A stretch of DNA of 64,000 bases from NCBI GenBank assembly GCA_014529385.2, contig CM043942.1:65299184-65363183 (forward strand). Reading direction: 5' to 3'. Shown in pieces: positions 53,655 through 64,000 of this stretch. The notes under the pieces were generated by a model. That model was not told the DNA's origin. It saw only the letters and a list, made by a program, of their open reading frames with translations, and ran no database searches. How positions within the stretch are numbered: position 1 is the stretch's first letter; every line of letters begins with the position of its first letter. Both the position numbers and the translations under genes were made by a program. This DNA is from Adiantum capillus-veneris. Its lineage: Eukaryota > Streptophyta > Polypodiopsida > Polypodiales > Pteridaceae.

Positions 53655-53941
53655 CAAATAGCGACATCACTATTGCTCAAGGATTGGAGGGGTCTCGCTG
53701 CAAAGAGAATGAGCCGACAAGGGCAATTAAAGGGCAAGTCCAAGGACACTCAAAGGCCCAAGAGGAGGAAGATCGGGCGGCCGAATCGGATGGACAAGAG
53801 GTGTATCATGCAAGTGTTTCCAAAAATCAAATATGCCAAGTGGTGGCAATGCAAGTAGATTCTAAATAGAGATCCAAATGAAGTGCACGACATGGAAGCT
53901 CACCCCATTTTTCTTTTTTGGACCTCCTAGAGATACACCCT

Positions 53942-53950
53942 TATAAAAGG
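53942..53950 (+). promoter_or_regulatory. TATA box candidate upstream of the gag-acidic gene
   Basis: TATAAAAGG about 0.9 kb before the gag-like start at 54834. It could be the LTR promoter of that element, whose LTR could not be delimited. Confidence 0.35.
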
Positions 53951-54833
53951 AGGTTTATGTTCATTTTTTGGGTCTTTGGACCATTGTGGTTTTTTTGCCT
54001 GAGTGTGTGATTGGAAGCTTGAAGCTTGTGTGGTGCTAAGATTGCCATTGAAGCTCCATACTTGATTGTACTACTCTCTATGCAATAATACCACTTATTT
54101 TCCCCAATCTCTTGTGTTGCTTCTCCCCATCCCCCTCCTTTTCTCTCGCTCTTTGTGTATTGGACATTGCTTGCAGAGGGTTTGCCTGCAGCTCAAAAGG
54201 TGCTACCAAGAGGGCAGATTAGGAGTGTTTTGTGAGTCGGAAAGGGTGAGTTGATCAGTGTGGGTGCATTTGTGATGTGGGGTGTTTTTTCAAGGTGTGA
54301 GATAGTTGTTTTGTATGCTAAAGTGGAGTTGTTAGTGCAAATTAGCCAATTTGAAGGTGTTATTTGAGAGGTTAGGGGTGCTGTGGAATCATTGGGCTAT
54401 AGAGAGTCAAATATTTTGTGTGTTGGGTGTGTTCTCTATTCCCCCTCCCGGGGAGGTCACCTAATAGAAATGTAACCTATCACGTGAGTTCAACAGAAGG
54501 GTATTTCAAGTTCTTGAAACTTATCGAAATATATATACAGAAGGGCATTATTATTTCAAATTTGAAAAAAACTTACAGATTTTAAAAGAAAAGGGTACGT
54601 TATATTCTTAACAAAATGCACAGATAAGGGGTTTTACAAACATTTCTTAAAGGCACGTGATATGGTAGTTTTACACATAGTGAACCCCCCGAGTTCCCCC
54701 TCTCCATCTTCTGGTGCCCCCACTAAGGAGCTATCCGATGCTCCAATTTGCGGTTGAAAGTGGTGTTTTTTAGCCGACGAAGCTGTTGGCTGATGGTTGA
54801 GACGTTTGATGGTCGGGTTTGAAGCTGACGGAG

Positions 54834-56406
54834 ATGGTGGAGCCAGGTTTTGGCCCACCCAGGTTTTGGCCCATATTTACAGGCGTTGAAGATCCCGAGG
54901 ATTGGTTAGCCAATTTTGAATTATGGCTGCTATCGATGCGTATGTCCGACGGATGCAAAAAGGTTATAGATGGTGCCGCTCTTGATGCAAGGATGAGCCA
55001 AGGTGTGGTTCGATGGCTTAAAGTTAGTGATCGAGAATCATGGCAAAGGTTGCAGAGTCAGTTTTTGGAGCGGTTTCGAGAGGTGATTACGGCAGAAAGA
55101 GCCGGTGCAAGGCTGAAGGCGGTACACCAAGATGTAAGTAAAGATTTCTCTATTTTCATTGAGTAGTTTGAAGCTTGTTGGAAGCAATTAGAGATTGCTA
55201 CTGGGGTCAAAAGAAATGAATCTTTGAAGCTGTCAAAGCTGTTAGAGTGCTTGCATCCGAGGATTAGAGAAAAGGTCGAAGATGGTGCAGATACCTATGA
55301 AGACATGGTCTATTCTGCAAAGCTAAAGAGCAGAAAGGTGAAGCGGAAGTTGGAGTTGGGAGTGTTAAAGCTATCAGATTATATGCCTATTGTTGCGCAG
55401 GTAGCGAAGTGCTCTTGGGTCCAACCAAGGGTGATTCCAATGGCTCAAAATGCAAGGCCTCTAGAGGTAAGACCTACTATTGGTTATGTTCCTTGGAGGT
55501 TTCCAGTTTGTGATGTGCATGTGCCGAGGGTGGAAGAGCTTGTGAACGAGGGTAAGCTCCATGTCGAGGTGAACCAAGATGCAAAAGCGGTAGAAGTTAT
55601 GGAGGTTCCGGTACGGATTGAAGAGGTAAAGCATGTTCTTGTTGAAAGTTTGCATGAAAAGGTAGTAGAATGCAATCGAGATGCAGATACCGAGGGTTCA
55701 GAAGCTGATGGAGAAAGTTTGCAAAGCGGTGAAGATGGTCAATCTTTTGTGGAGCAAGAAAGTGGATGCAGATGTTGATATGGAGTCGGTATATAATGCC
55801 GATGGCGATGATGATACAAGCTTGATTAGCTGGGAGACAAGCGAGGAGAATAATGCGGATGAGTCCACATCCCATGACGAGGAGACGGAACCTGATGAAC
55901 CTGAACTGATAAAGGTAAAGCTGCCCTCTTATATATTTGATGATGTGGTAATAGCACATGTGCAAGAAGAGCAGGGAACAGAGAAAGCCGAGATACTTGA
56001 TGAAAGCCAAAAGGTGCGATCTAGGCCTATATATGATGAAATGCAGGTGAAGGTGGGGTGTGGTGCTATGCTAATGGCTGTGCTGATGAAAGTAGCGGTG
56101 GAATGTTCCATGGTGGTGCAACATGTGCAGAATTTTGCCAAGAGAGATAAAGAGGCCATGTCTATGAAGGAAATCAAGGTGGATGTAGTAGAGAACCATT
56201 TTCTCTCTTACATAGAGGAGCATGATGCAGCAGCGGTAGAACAGGTGATTGAAGAGAAGTTGGTTGAAGTTGATGAGCAGATGGTGTTGGTCGACCTTGA
56301 AGGGCTTGTTGACAAGGAAGGGCTCGATGATGATGGAATTGAGTGTGTGGCCAAAGAGGAGGTTGTGATGCCAAAAACGAAGGTAAGGCACAGTGGAGAC
56401 GAATGA
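54834..56406 (+). pseudogene. Ty3/gypsy-type Gag with long acidic tail, no pol
   Basis: Starts MVEPGFGPPRFWPIF. A Gag core follows: EDPEDWLANFELWLLSMRM, VVRWLKVSDRESWQRLQSQF, LERFREVITAERAGARL, and LLECLHPRIREKVEDGADTY, which parallels gypsy H Gag (LHPSVREKVDHED). TAG at 55164-55166 and a one-base frame change near 55755 interrupt it. No CCHC knuckle follows. Instead about 350 residues are strongly acidic (DGDDDTSLISWETSEENNAD, ETEPDEPELIK, EEKLVEVDEQMVLVDLEGL) to a stop at 56404-56406. No protease or polymerase follows, so this is a gag-only non-autonomous element or a former gag-derived gene. Confidence 0.6.
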
Positions 56407-57500
56407 CCCAGGGTGCTTGCTTATAAAGGCATACAAGCCTGCCTCAAGATCGACCAATATATATTTTTTAGCATTAAGGGTGAAGGAATATTTGGTGAGG
56501 ATGGCACTTAATGCTTTGTACTTCAGCAGCCTTGTAGTACCATGCTTGACAAAATCTGTGTGAGCAACTCAAAGAATCAATGGTCTGAGGTGGCTCAGGT
56601 AGTTCCATAAGAAGATATCCCTACGTGTGCGAATGTTGCAAGAACCCACCATCTTACATTGTGGACTTATCAATATAGTATGCATCCTCCTGCAAAACAT
56701 TTTGAAGGACAATAAAACTTACTATAAGAAAACATAGACAATTGTTTAGATTTAAAAATGTTCACCTCAGTTCCCTCGTTCAATCCTTCAAGATATTTCC
56801 GTGTAAGGGCGATGCTAGAGCCATCATCTCTGCACATAGGAATCAATGGTTTGTGTTAAAGGATGCTTTGATGAAAGGAGGCACATGATTTAATCTCCAA
56901 TAGGGTACTTGCCATCCTTTGTGCCAGCTTCTATTCATTTTCATTGGGGAGGAAGGAGAGGCTTTCCTAGAAACTTTGGTCTTCAAAGTCAATTTGAAAT
57001 TTGGCCAAGTCTCCCTTTTCTCTTGGAACCTTCATGCTCGCATAGATAGAAAACATTGAGAGCGACTCATCTTCTCTAATCTTCATCCTCAGTGGAGCTA
57101 AGCTCTTGCAGCCATAAATGCTTATCTGCTCATCAACCTCTTTGACAACTTCATTTGACTCCTCCACAATGGTCATAGGGGGTTTCTTGCTAGCCTTACC
57201 CTTTGATTCTCCCTTCTTTATGCCCTCAAGAAAAAGTAAAACCATAACCAGTCCCAAGCAATGAATTGGGGGCTATGGACCCCATGCCCAAGTCTATTAG
57301 GTTATCCTCATCCTCTATTTTGTAGTCATGTTCGGTGAGTCCTTTTAAAGAGGCTAAAGAGGCTCACAAGAAAGAGGAAAATGCAACCATTGCAGATGCT
57401 TCTTTGAATGAAAATTTGGTGACGGTTGTGTAGGATGAAGAATGAGATTTGAGTGCATAATGTCAATATAACCCATCTTTTTGCGAGGATTTTATTTCGA
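56407..57500. other. Unassigned sequence with one minus-strand frame
   Basis: A 96-codon minus-strand frame at 56967-57257 (KASKKPPMTIVEESNEVVKE, GDLAKFQIDFEDQSF) has protein-like composition but no recognised family. It may be a fragment of a retrotransposon polyprotein. Confidence 0.3.
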
Positions 57501-57507
57501 AGTGTTT

Positions 57508-57560
57508 GGATCATATGTGGTACTTTGACAGTGCTGCGACCAATCACATTAAGTCTTTAT
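57508..57560 (+). pseudogene. Short copia protease remnant
   Basis: DHMWYFDSAATNHIKSL matches the copia protease active-site strand (usually WYFDSGATNHIT), with Gly changed to Ala. Nothing else of the element is visible. Confidence 0.5.
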
Positions 57561-57569
57561 GAGACCTAG

Positions 57570-57860
57570 GACTGAGATGTCGGATCCATCACCCTACCAC
57601 CCTATATATAGACCTGCTTCTATCCCTAGCCATAATATGAATTCCCAATCCACACCGGTCTAGCCTGAGCCCCTAGCTCAGGTCCTGACCCCCTAGGTCG
57701 AGCCTTGCTCCTTAGGATCCTTGTCTTGATATTACTCCCCCCTTGAAGAAGCATTTTTGTCCGCAAAAACAAAAGTGGTGATACAATGATGTGTTCCACA
57801 GTGGTATCCTTCATGGATCCATCTCTTCATTTAGCCTGAACCCGTTTCCGTAGGAGGTTC
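57570..57860. repeat. Dispersed retrotransposon-end repeat, similar to 4663-5030
   Basis: Contains CCCTATATATAGACC, then GATATTACTCCCCCCTTGAAG and CCACAGTGGTATCCTTCATGG, matching the copy near 4759-4860. It probably comes from the polypurine-tract/LTR end of one retrotransposon family. Confidence 0.45.
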
Positions 57861-60387
57861 AATGAAACCAAGAGTAACAACTTGATTTTCCACATTGTTG
57901 TCCATTTTCAACCATCAAGTGTTACCAACTCCTATCCAACATAGTGTGTAAATTCCATCTAGAACGCATATGAGAATGCTAAATTAGTTATCACAACAAA
58001 GATATACCCAAAAGAGTACCTATTTTCACTTTCCATGAAAGTAACTGTTTGATGTAACTTATTAGCAAAATATAAGTCCTTGACTTGTTCTCAAATTTCA
58101 TTCATAAACAACCCCACTATAACTAGTGTTCAGGGTTGAGAACCTGACGTAAATATGAAGAGACTAAAACTAGTCGCAAACATGCTTTAACTTATGGTAA
58201 GCAAACTCCAACTAGAGCAATAAATGTTTACTAATCGGATTGCGTGGTGCTAACGTACGCAATTTTCATATCCTTTAGCACAAGATTACAATTTATAATC
58301 TGCATATCCCCTTGGATAACGGACAGTACTGAGGTGTTTTTCCCCATGGTTTACAGACAGTCTTCCCAAATGACTGGTGAACGGGGATCACAGTATCTTA
58401 TAACATTGCTGACTAATCAACAATGTCTGGAATAACCATCTTGGTGAACTTGAAAAATCCACAAACACCCAAATCAAGCCATGACATCTATTGGTGATTG
58501 GTAGATCCAAAATTAATCTCAGAGAGATACTACACATAGAGTACAAAAATGCTTCATAGCACTAATGTGATGAATACGCATGCCGCTCCAAATCAGCCTT
58601 TACTAAACACTAGGGCCCAGAACACCTAGTGTGTATGCGTTTAGCAAAAACAAAACCGAACCTGTTTATCCATGATCATACTTGCCAATACGTATGGTGA
58701 ATGTGATGCTCGTAGCACATATTAAAGAGGAGTGTAAATAGTTTTGAAAAGAAACTAAATACTTTCTACTGCAATCATGTGCAAGCCTTGCTGAAACGGT
58801 TGAACCATAATAGAAGGTAAAATAGAAGTCACTTTTAGGTACAAACAATGAAACTTTTTCATTAACAACTCATAGCCTTGCTATATGTATAAACAACCAT
58901 CTGTAATGTTGTTTAGCTAAATTTGTACCTTAACAAGTCATTCTAAGTATCCGACAATTGCTGGCCACCAAAATTTCTCTTGATATGCCATGCTGAAATG
59001 GTCTAGAAAACAGATATGACCAGCAACTAGGGACTTTGTCGTGACACATACTTGAAATAATGGGCGGAGTGTCAATCCCAGAGACTCATACTCTCCACAT
59101 GTGGAATATGTATCACGTAAGGATGTCTAAAAAAAGAACATCCTTGAAGTAAAAAATGTACTTGTGCGTGGAGGTAGCTGCAAACACTCTACGACCGGAG
59201 TGAGAGGGACCCTCATTATCCTTGCTCCACACTGACTAAACCAAACTCCATAAGTTCCTAGACAATGTTACATCCCATGTGACAACATGTGCCAAATAAA
59301 CCCTACAATTGGGTCTATAACTACATAATGCAAAAGCTTATTTTGGACACTATAGGCCAAATTTATTGGCTCTTACATGACCTTGTCATTTTTTTCCTAG
59401 AGCAAAAATGGATGATAACATAGTTTGTACATCCTACGTGGAAAAAGCAAACAAAAAGAAACAAAACCAAACCCGATGCGTACCTAAAGGTTGAACATAG
59501 TGTTCACTAATCCATAATGAAAAGGCACCTACCCAAATTTCCTGCCTGCAAAGGCCTAGGAACACTAATTGAAAATGAGTGAAATGGAAGTAGTATTGCA
59601 CATGTAACCTTGGGTGTTGCCTTTGCAATCTAGATCCCTTGGTTAAAATCAACATTGTCAAACGCCTTGGTTAAACTTTGCAGGATAACTACTCAACGAA
59701 CAGCCGGCCCTTGGCCTATGTTCGTGATGCCCCTTGGTTTTACCCTGGCATTACATTCCTTCAGAAGTTGAAATTTTTCCACTAGCCCTTGGCATTCTGT
59801 GGACTTCTTTCCTTGAAAATGCAAGTGTGAAGGTTCCAAGAATTGACCATCAACCCTTACTAAGTGATTTTGCGAGCTAGGTCTTATCCCGAAACTATAC
59901 TCATATAGGCACTCTTAGTGCTAATAGGAGCTCCATTGAAGTTGGAGTCGTATTCACAACTAGACCTTTCTCACACCCAAAAATCTATAAGCGTGGGTTT
60001 TTGTGAACACTCATGCTGTCTGAAATGCTGGCTTCATCCATACACCTCAGTAGAGATAAGCCCTTACGAGTTTAAGACGTTCAAAAACTCAACTTGACTT
60101 TCACACTTAAAGTCTGTAGGGCTAAAATAATTCCCAAAAAATCACTAATGGCAAGACTCTTGCTTGTCCATTATAATCGATGGATACTCAACTAGATAGA
60201 ACTATTTGATCTTAAAATCAATCACGGATGGACTACAAACAGATGGCTCTTAGACATGCCCAAATAGGTGGTAATAGATGGTCTTAGCCCTTCCTATTGT
60301 CTCATAGCCCTTCTTGTTATTGTTTATATAGAAATATTTCAATATAATCATGCCTAGTTTCACCTTTCTCGCATAGAAGTTGGAAAG
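57861..60387. other. Intergenic sequence, nothing recognised
   Basis: AT-rich with only short frames. No transposon domain or RNA gene seen. Confidence 0.4.
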
Positions 60388-60414
60388 ACACACACACACA
60401 CACACACACACACA
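60388..60414. repeat. (AC)n microsatellite
   Basis: About 13 AC units, 40 bp before element J. Confidence 0.9.
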
Positions 60415-60453
60415 GAGAACGCATGCTCTATGCAAAGACTCACACCCTTCTCC

Positions 60454-60645
60454 TCTTGGGATAAAGCTCCATGTGGCCGGTTAGGCCAGGTGCCCACCCA
60501 CTATACTTATTCATTATGTACATAATAGAATAAGGGGGCTCACATGTAGAGAGTGAGTTTTAGCCCCTGCAAACACAAGGTCTCCTCTTCTCCTCTCTTC
60601 TACATCATTGCACACACTCACACACGCTCCCACTCGTGCACTTCA
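60454..60645 (+). repeat. 5' LTR of element J (192 bp)
   Basis: Starts TCTTGGGATAAAGC (3' copy TGTTGGGGTAAAGC) and ends GTGCACTTCA before the primer-binding site. Confidence 0.85.
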
Positions 60646-60647
60646 AC

Positions 60648-60659
60648 TGGTATGAGAGC
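60648..60659 (+). promoter_or_regulatory. Primer-binding site of element J
   Basis: TGGTATGAGAGC, one mismatch to the standard initiator-Met complement. Confidence 0.85.
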
Positions 60660-62202
60660 TCAGGGATTGGGAGCACCATTGGAGCTCAGCGGGGAAGCAG
60701 GCGGAGAAGCAGCAAAAACTATAGCACGTTTTTGCATATCTGCTTGGCCTACCAAAACGTCTTCATTCAAGCCGATTCTTGATTTGCTTGATCGGTTTTT
60801 TGTCCTCTTCAACTTGGCAGAAGAAAGTTTTCTCAAAATCTTTACCAATTTTGAGATACGTCACTCAGCGTGACTGCATGTCTAGGGTACACATGTGCAA
60901 ATTTTTACAAATTTATTTCAACTTGTAAAAACAGCACATGCTAGGTCCATTCCCGCAAATTCCAACCATTTTTGCATGGTCTATAACTTTGCAAAAGAAA
61001 GTTTCTACAAATTTTGAGCAGTTTGGGAGATATGGGCTGACCGACTACAAGGTATTCAGAAAGTTGAAGATTATGTATGCATATTGTGGTGATTTGCTAC
61101 ATTCAGAGAGATCAGATTGAGCTTTTTCATTCTCTTATTTTGCGCATTGATGTTTTGCTCTCAGTGAAGAGAGGGTGGGTTGGAATTTTCAACAAATTTA
61201 TGTGCATACGTTGAGAACACTTTGTAGATGTATGCATTTTTGTGGACTCTCATGTTCGAGAGTAGATTCATCACAGGTTATGTTCATTGACTTATGCGAT
61301 TGAGAAGATTTCAAAAAGTGTGGTGCACGGATTTGTAGAGAGTTTTTGTAAGCATTTTTATCATGATTGTGAGATGAATTTTCAGCTGATTTGGATGCTC
61401 ATTTGATACAAATTTGGTACGTGCTTGATGCTCGTTTATATTGCCACTGTGGATGCACATGATGTGCGCTTTTTCAGCAGATGATGTTCTTCACCTTGCA
61501 ATGGCATATGTAGGCTGATTTTTGAGCTATTTCGAGCATCAATTTGTCCCATATTTTGGTTGGTTTGCATCCAAGTTTATGCTAGTATATGCCTCGCTTG
61601 TAGAGTGAGGTTGATACACTTTGTGTTTCGGATTACACAATTGTTTTCCAATTTTAGGGAGTTGAGACTTTGGGGCAGCTCATGTATTCTTGAGTGTGGA
61701 TTTTGCGCATGATTTGCTTATGGTTTTGAGCATGTTTATGTCATGTATGGTTGTTATGGTTAGATAGCCAAATACTATCGAAACTCTGCCAATATTTTTT
61801 TGCAAGTTTATTTGTTTATGCGCATGGTTTGCAATCGTGTTTTGATTGCATTTGTCACTCAATGGTTGCTTTGCCATAGTGTTTTGGCATCACATTGTGA
61901 GAGTATTTGCTCACCGGATACGTCATTTAACATATATGTGGTAATTTCTTCAGGAGGGAGATTGTTGATGATAGTTTCATCGATTACCACATAGTGCTCT
62001 TGGATTAGAGCGGGTTTTTTGGCATCATTTGAGGGTTTTTCTCACTTTTTTGTTACATTGATCGCCATATTTGTTGACACTTCTCTTAGACAGCTTATGC
62101 CAGCTTATGTTGTATTTTGATAGTACTTGGTGTATGAGTTAGCTAGGCTTTGGCTATTGTTAGTTGATCATTTTGTGCTTGGTCTTGACACAGGTTATCA
62201 CC
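60660..62202 (+). other. Long leader of element J
   Basis: 1.54 kb, no convincing coding frame. It ends TTGACACAGGTTATCACC just before the gag ATG. The length is nearly identical to the K leader, with weak local similarity near 60979-61015. Confidence 0.6.
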
Positions 62203-63765
62203 ATGGATTTGGCATGTACATCATTGTCAGGGTTTGTTCTTTTCCATACAAAGTTTGATGGTTCAAACTTTGAGCCTTGGAAAGCAGGTATGCATGATGC
62301 ATTGACTCAGTTGGGCCAAGTGTTGCCGCTACACGGCATGCATGCTAGGCCAGAGTCTATGACTGACAATGAGTGGGAGGACTTGGATGAGCTTGCACGT
62401 TTGACGATCATGTTACACCTTGGTGAGTCTGTCTATCGCATTGGTTTGGATGCATGTACAACTGCAAATTTATGGAAAAGATTGTGCAATGCTTTTGGCA
62501 CAAATGAGTCTAGAGAGATTCCTACAGTCAAAGGACAATCTTGCAGACATAGAGATGTTGTGTGTTGGAATTGTGGTCATATAGGGCATGTACGTAGGCA
62601 TTGTTTGCAATGGATGAGACAGCATAGGAGACAGCACATGAGGGATGCTATCACTTTGGATGATGTGGGAGTAGATGTAGCGTATGTGGCTACACATAAT
62701 GGAGATGGTGACTTTGTTTCCATGTTTACTCTTGACTTTCTTATGTCGGTTTTTGACGACACATTACCTTCTCATTGGATACTAGATGTGAGTGCAAGAT
62801 TTCATGTCACGCAGAGTCATGAGTGGTTTAGCACTTATGCTAGTGGTAAGCTTGGACGTGTGTGTCTAGCTGATGGTTCAGTGCATGACATAGTCGATGC
62901 AGGAGATGTCAAACTATTGTTGCCGAGTGGTGCATCATACGTGTTGCGATATGTACACCATGTGCCAGGTTTGACGTAGAGCTTGATCTCTGTGAGTCAA
63001 TTACGAGATAGCGGACGCTAGGTAGTGTTGGATGAGCACAGTTTCAGATTGCATCGTGGACAGCTAGTCATAGTGAGAGGTACTAGTGTTGGCATGATTC
63101 ATGTGATGCGAGTACTTCAGGTACGAGACGGTACAGTCTTCTAAGTACGCAACCATGCCGAGAGATGAGGCATGTCTCCTTTGCCAATAGGTTGCATGAT
63201 CCTCCAATTTGTGAGCATGTTGAGCCAGTTGTGCAGATAGTTGTGCAGCAGGGCATGTCATTCGTGGATACGATGACAGATATGGATTGCTTGAGTGTTG
63301 AGAATTCAACCGTGATTCAGTCATTCATGGATATGCTTAGACCAAAAGCTGATGCGTGTGAGTTAGAGCTAGGCATTTCTCTTGCCACACAGGGTTCAGG
63401 ACAGACAAATGCTCTTGGTGCGCATGTGACATGCGATGGACACGAGGATGGATTCTAGGGATCTAAGTTCGGGTGTCAGGGTGATTACCATGAGTGGAGT
63501 TTTGAGCCAGATTTAACTGAGATGGTCAAATTGATAGATATTGCTAGGATTGCATCAGCATTCGGGAGTCTTATGTACAAGATACTCATCTAGACCCGAG
63601 ATTGCATTCGCGGTAGGTGCATTTGCAGTGGAAGCAGTTAGTCGTGCAGTGACTGACATTGGCCTTGAGAATAGGGACACTTTACAGCGTATGGTGAGAT
63701 ACCTGCAGGATGTGTGTGGCTTTGGTGAGGAGTATAGTGTCGATCGCTCTATACTTTCTGTATGA
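62203..63765 (+). pseudogene. Element J gag-protease-like-linker-thumb region
   Basis: Starts MDLACTSLSGFVLF. Gag: FDGSNFEPWKAGMHDALTQL, NEWEDLDELARLTIMLHLGE; zinc knuckle CWNCGHIGHVRRHC; protease-like LPSHWILDVSARFHVT, where DSG is D-V-S; VKLLLPSGASYVLRYVHHVP. TAG at 62977-62979 and further stops follow, then linker pieces in another frame (63165-63458: VSFANRLHDPPICEHVEP). The thumb-like end is split over two frames (IASAFGSLMYKILI, then RPEIAFAVGAFAVEAVSR). Domain order is the same as in K; integrase and polymerase core are absent. Confidence 0.82.
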
Positions 63766-63896
63766 TTAGAGCTAGATGCACACAAATTCAGTGAGTCAGT
63801 GGGCGTTGGCTGAGGTCATACTTGTGATGGCCTTGTACAAGTTTTGTACGGTTTTCATTTCTCTCTAAGGGCCACATTGGCCTTTACGTGGGAGGT

Positions 63897-64000
63897 TGTT
63901 GGGGTAAAGCCCCATGTGGCCTGTTAGGCCAGGTGTCCATCCACTATACTTATTCATTATGTACATAATAGAATAAGGGGGCTCACATGTAGAGAATGAG
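63897..64000 (+). repeat. 3' LTR of element J, first 104 bp
   Basis: Starts TGTTGGGGTAAAGCCCCATG and matches 60454 onwards until the window ends. The polypurine tract GTGGGAGGT lies directly upstream. Confidence 0.88.

Larger units (their letters stand above)
60454..64000 (+). mobile_element. Non-autonomous Ty1/copia element J, relative of K, cut by the right edge
   Basis: LTR 60454-60645, primer-binding site, 1.54-kb leader, gag-protease-like-linker-thumb region 62203-63765, polypurine tract GTGGGAGGT and the start of the 3' LTR at 63897. Layout, leader length and LTR ends match K on the other strand 24 kb away. It has more stops and frameshifts than K, and the first LTR starts TC rather than TG. 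Confidence 0.88.

Noticed and set aside
1-64000. CRISPR array, bacterial operons, tRNA or rRNA genes
   Set aside because: No evenly spaced short repeats with unique spacers, no ribosomal or tRNA sequence recognised; spliced genes and LTR elements point to a plant nucleus.

Overview
The window is almost certainly nuclear DNA from a land plant with a large, repeat-rich genome. It is built from Ty1/copia and Ty3/gypsy retrotransposons with plant initiator-tRNA primer-binding sites (TGGTATCAGAGC and variants), nested into one another. It also has spliced genes with short GT-AG introns, a possible CACTA-type terminus and AT-rich intergenic filler. A non-flowering plant such as a fern is a guess; no host single-copy gene, rRNA or tRNA gene was recognised.

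Layout. 1-3868: a minus-strand copia element (P) that runs off the left edge and keeps an uninterrupted gag-protease-integrase reading frame. 3870-8040: plus-strand gypsy relics. 8174-37300: one old minus-strand gypsy element (H), split by copia A (11057-16196, target duplication ATAAG) and copia C (18232-36516, target duplication GTAGC). Copia C was itself split twice. A 9.3-kb DNA transposon-like block (E, 19638-28920) sits in its reverse transcriptase, and one end of that insertion was later inverted. A short-LTR non-autonomous copia (K, 32501-36345, target duplication CAAGG) sits in its 5' LTR. 37300-43054: non-coding sequence with a series of spaced palindromes. 43055-45578: 3'-truncated copia F. 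45.6-51.07 kb: LTR-internal-LTR repeats (G). 51.3-53.7 kb: a possible CACTA end, simple repeats and filler. 54834-56406: a decayed gag gene with a long acidic tail. 60454-64000: non-autonomous copia J, a relative of K, cut by the right edge.

The most unusual content is block E. It carries a four-exon gene of about 883 codons with features of a D-D-E transposase. Next to it is a histone H3-like gene with an H3-type N-terminus, a long charged insert and a full H3 histone fold. Two unrecognised genes lie on the opposite strand. The convergent middle holds two near-identical 17-bp-arm hairpins flanking a 170-bp direct repeat. Matching inverted termini (CATTAGGAAAAA...) mark its ends, and the copia halves on either side rejoin exactly without it.

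The second theme is a short-LTR copia group (P, K, J) sharing LTR ends TGTTGGGGT...CTTCA and long leaders. P has the intact pol frame but glutamine at the integrase catalytic glutamate. K and J have the same reduced design (short gag, zinc knuckle, protease-like domain lacking DSG, linker, reverse-transcriptase thumb stub) and must be mobilised in trans. Apart from P's frame, nearly every coding region has stops or frameshifts. All assignments are by eye from motifs.
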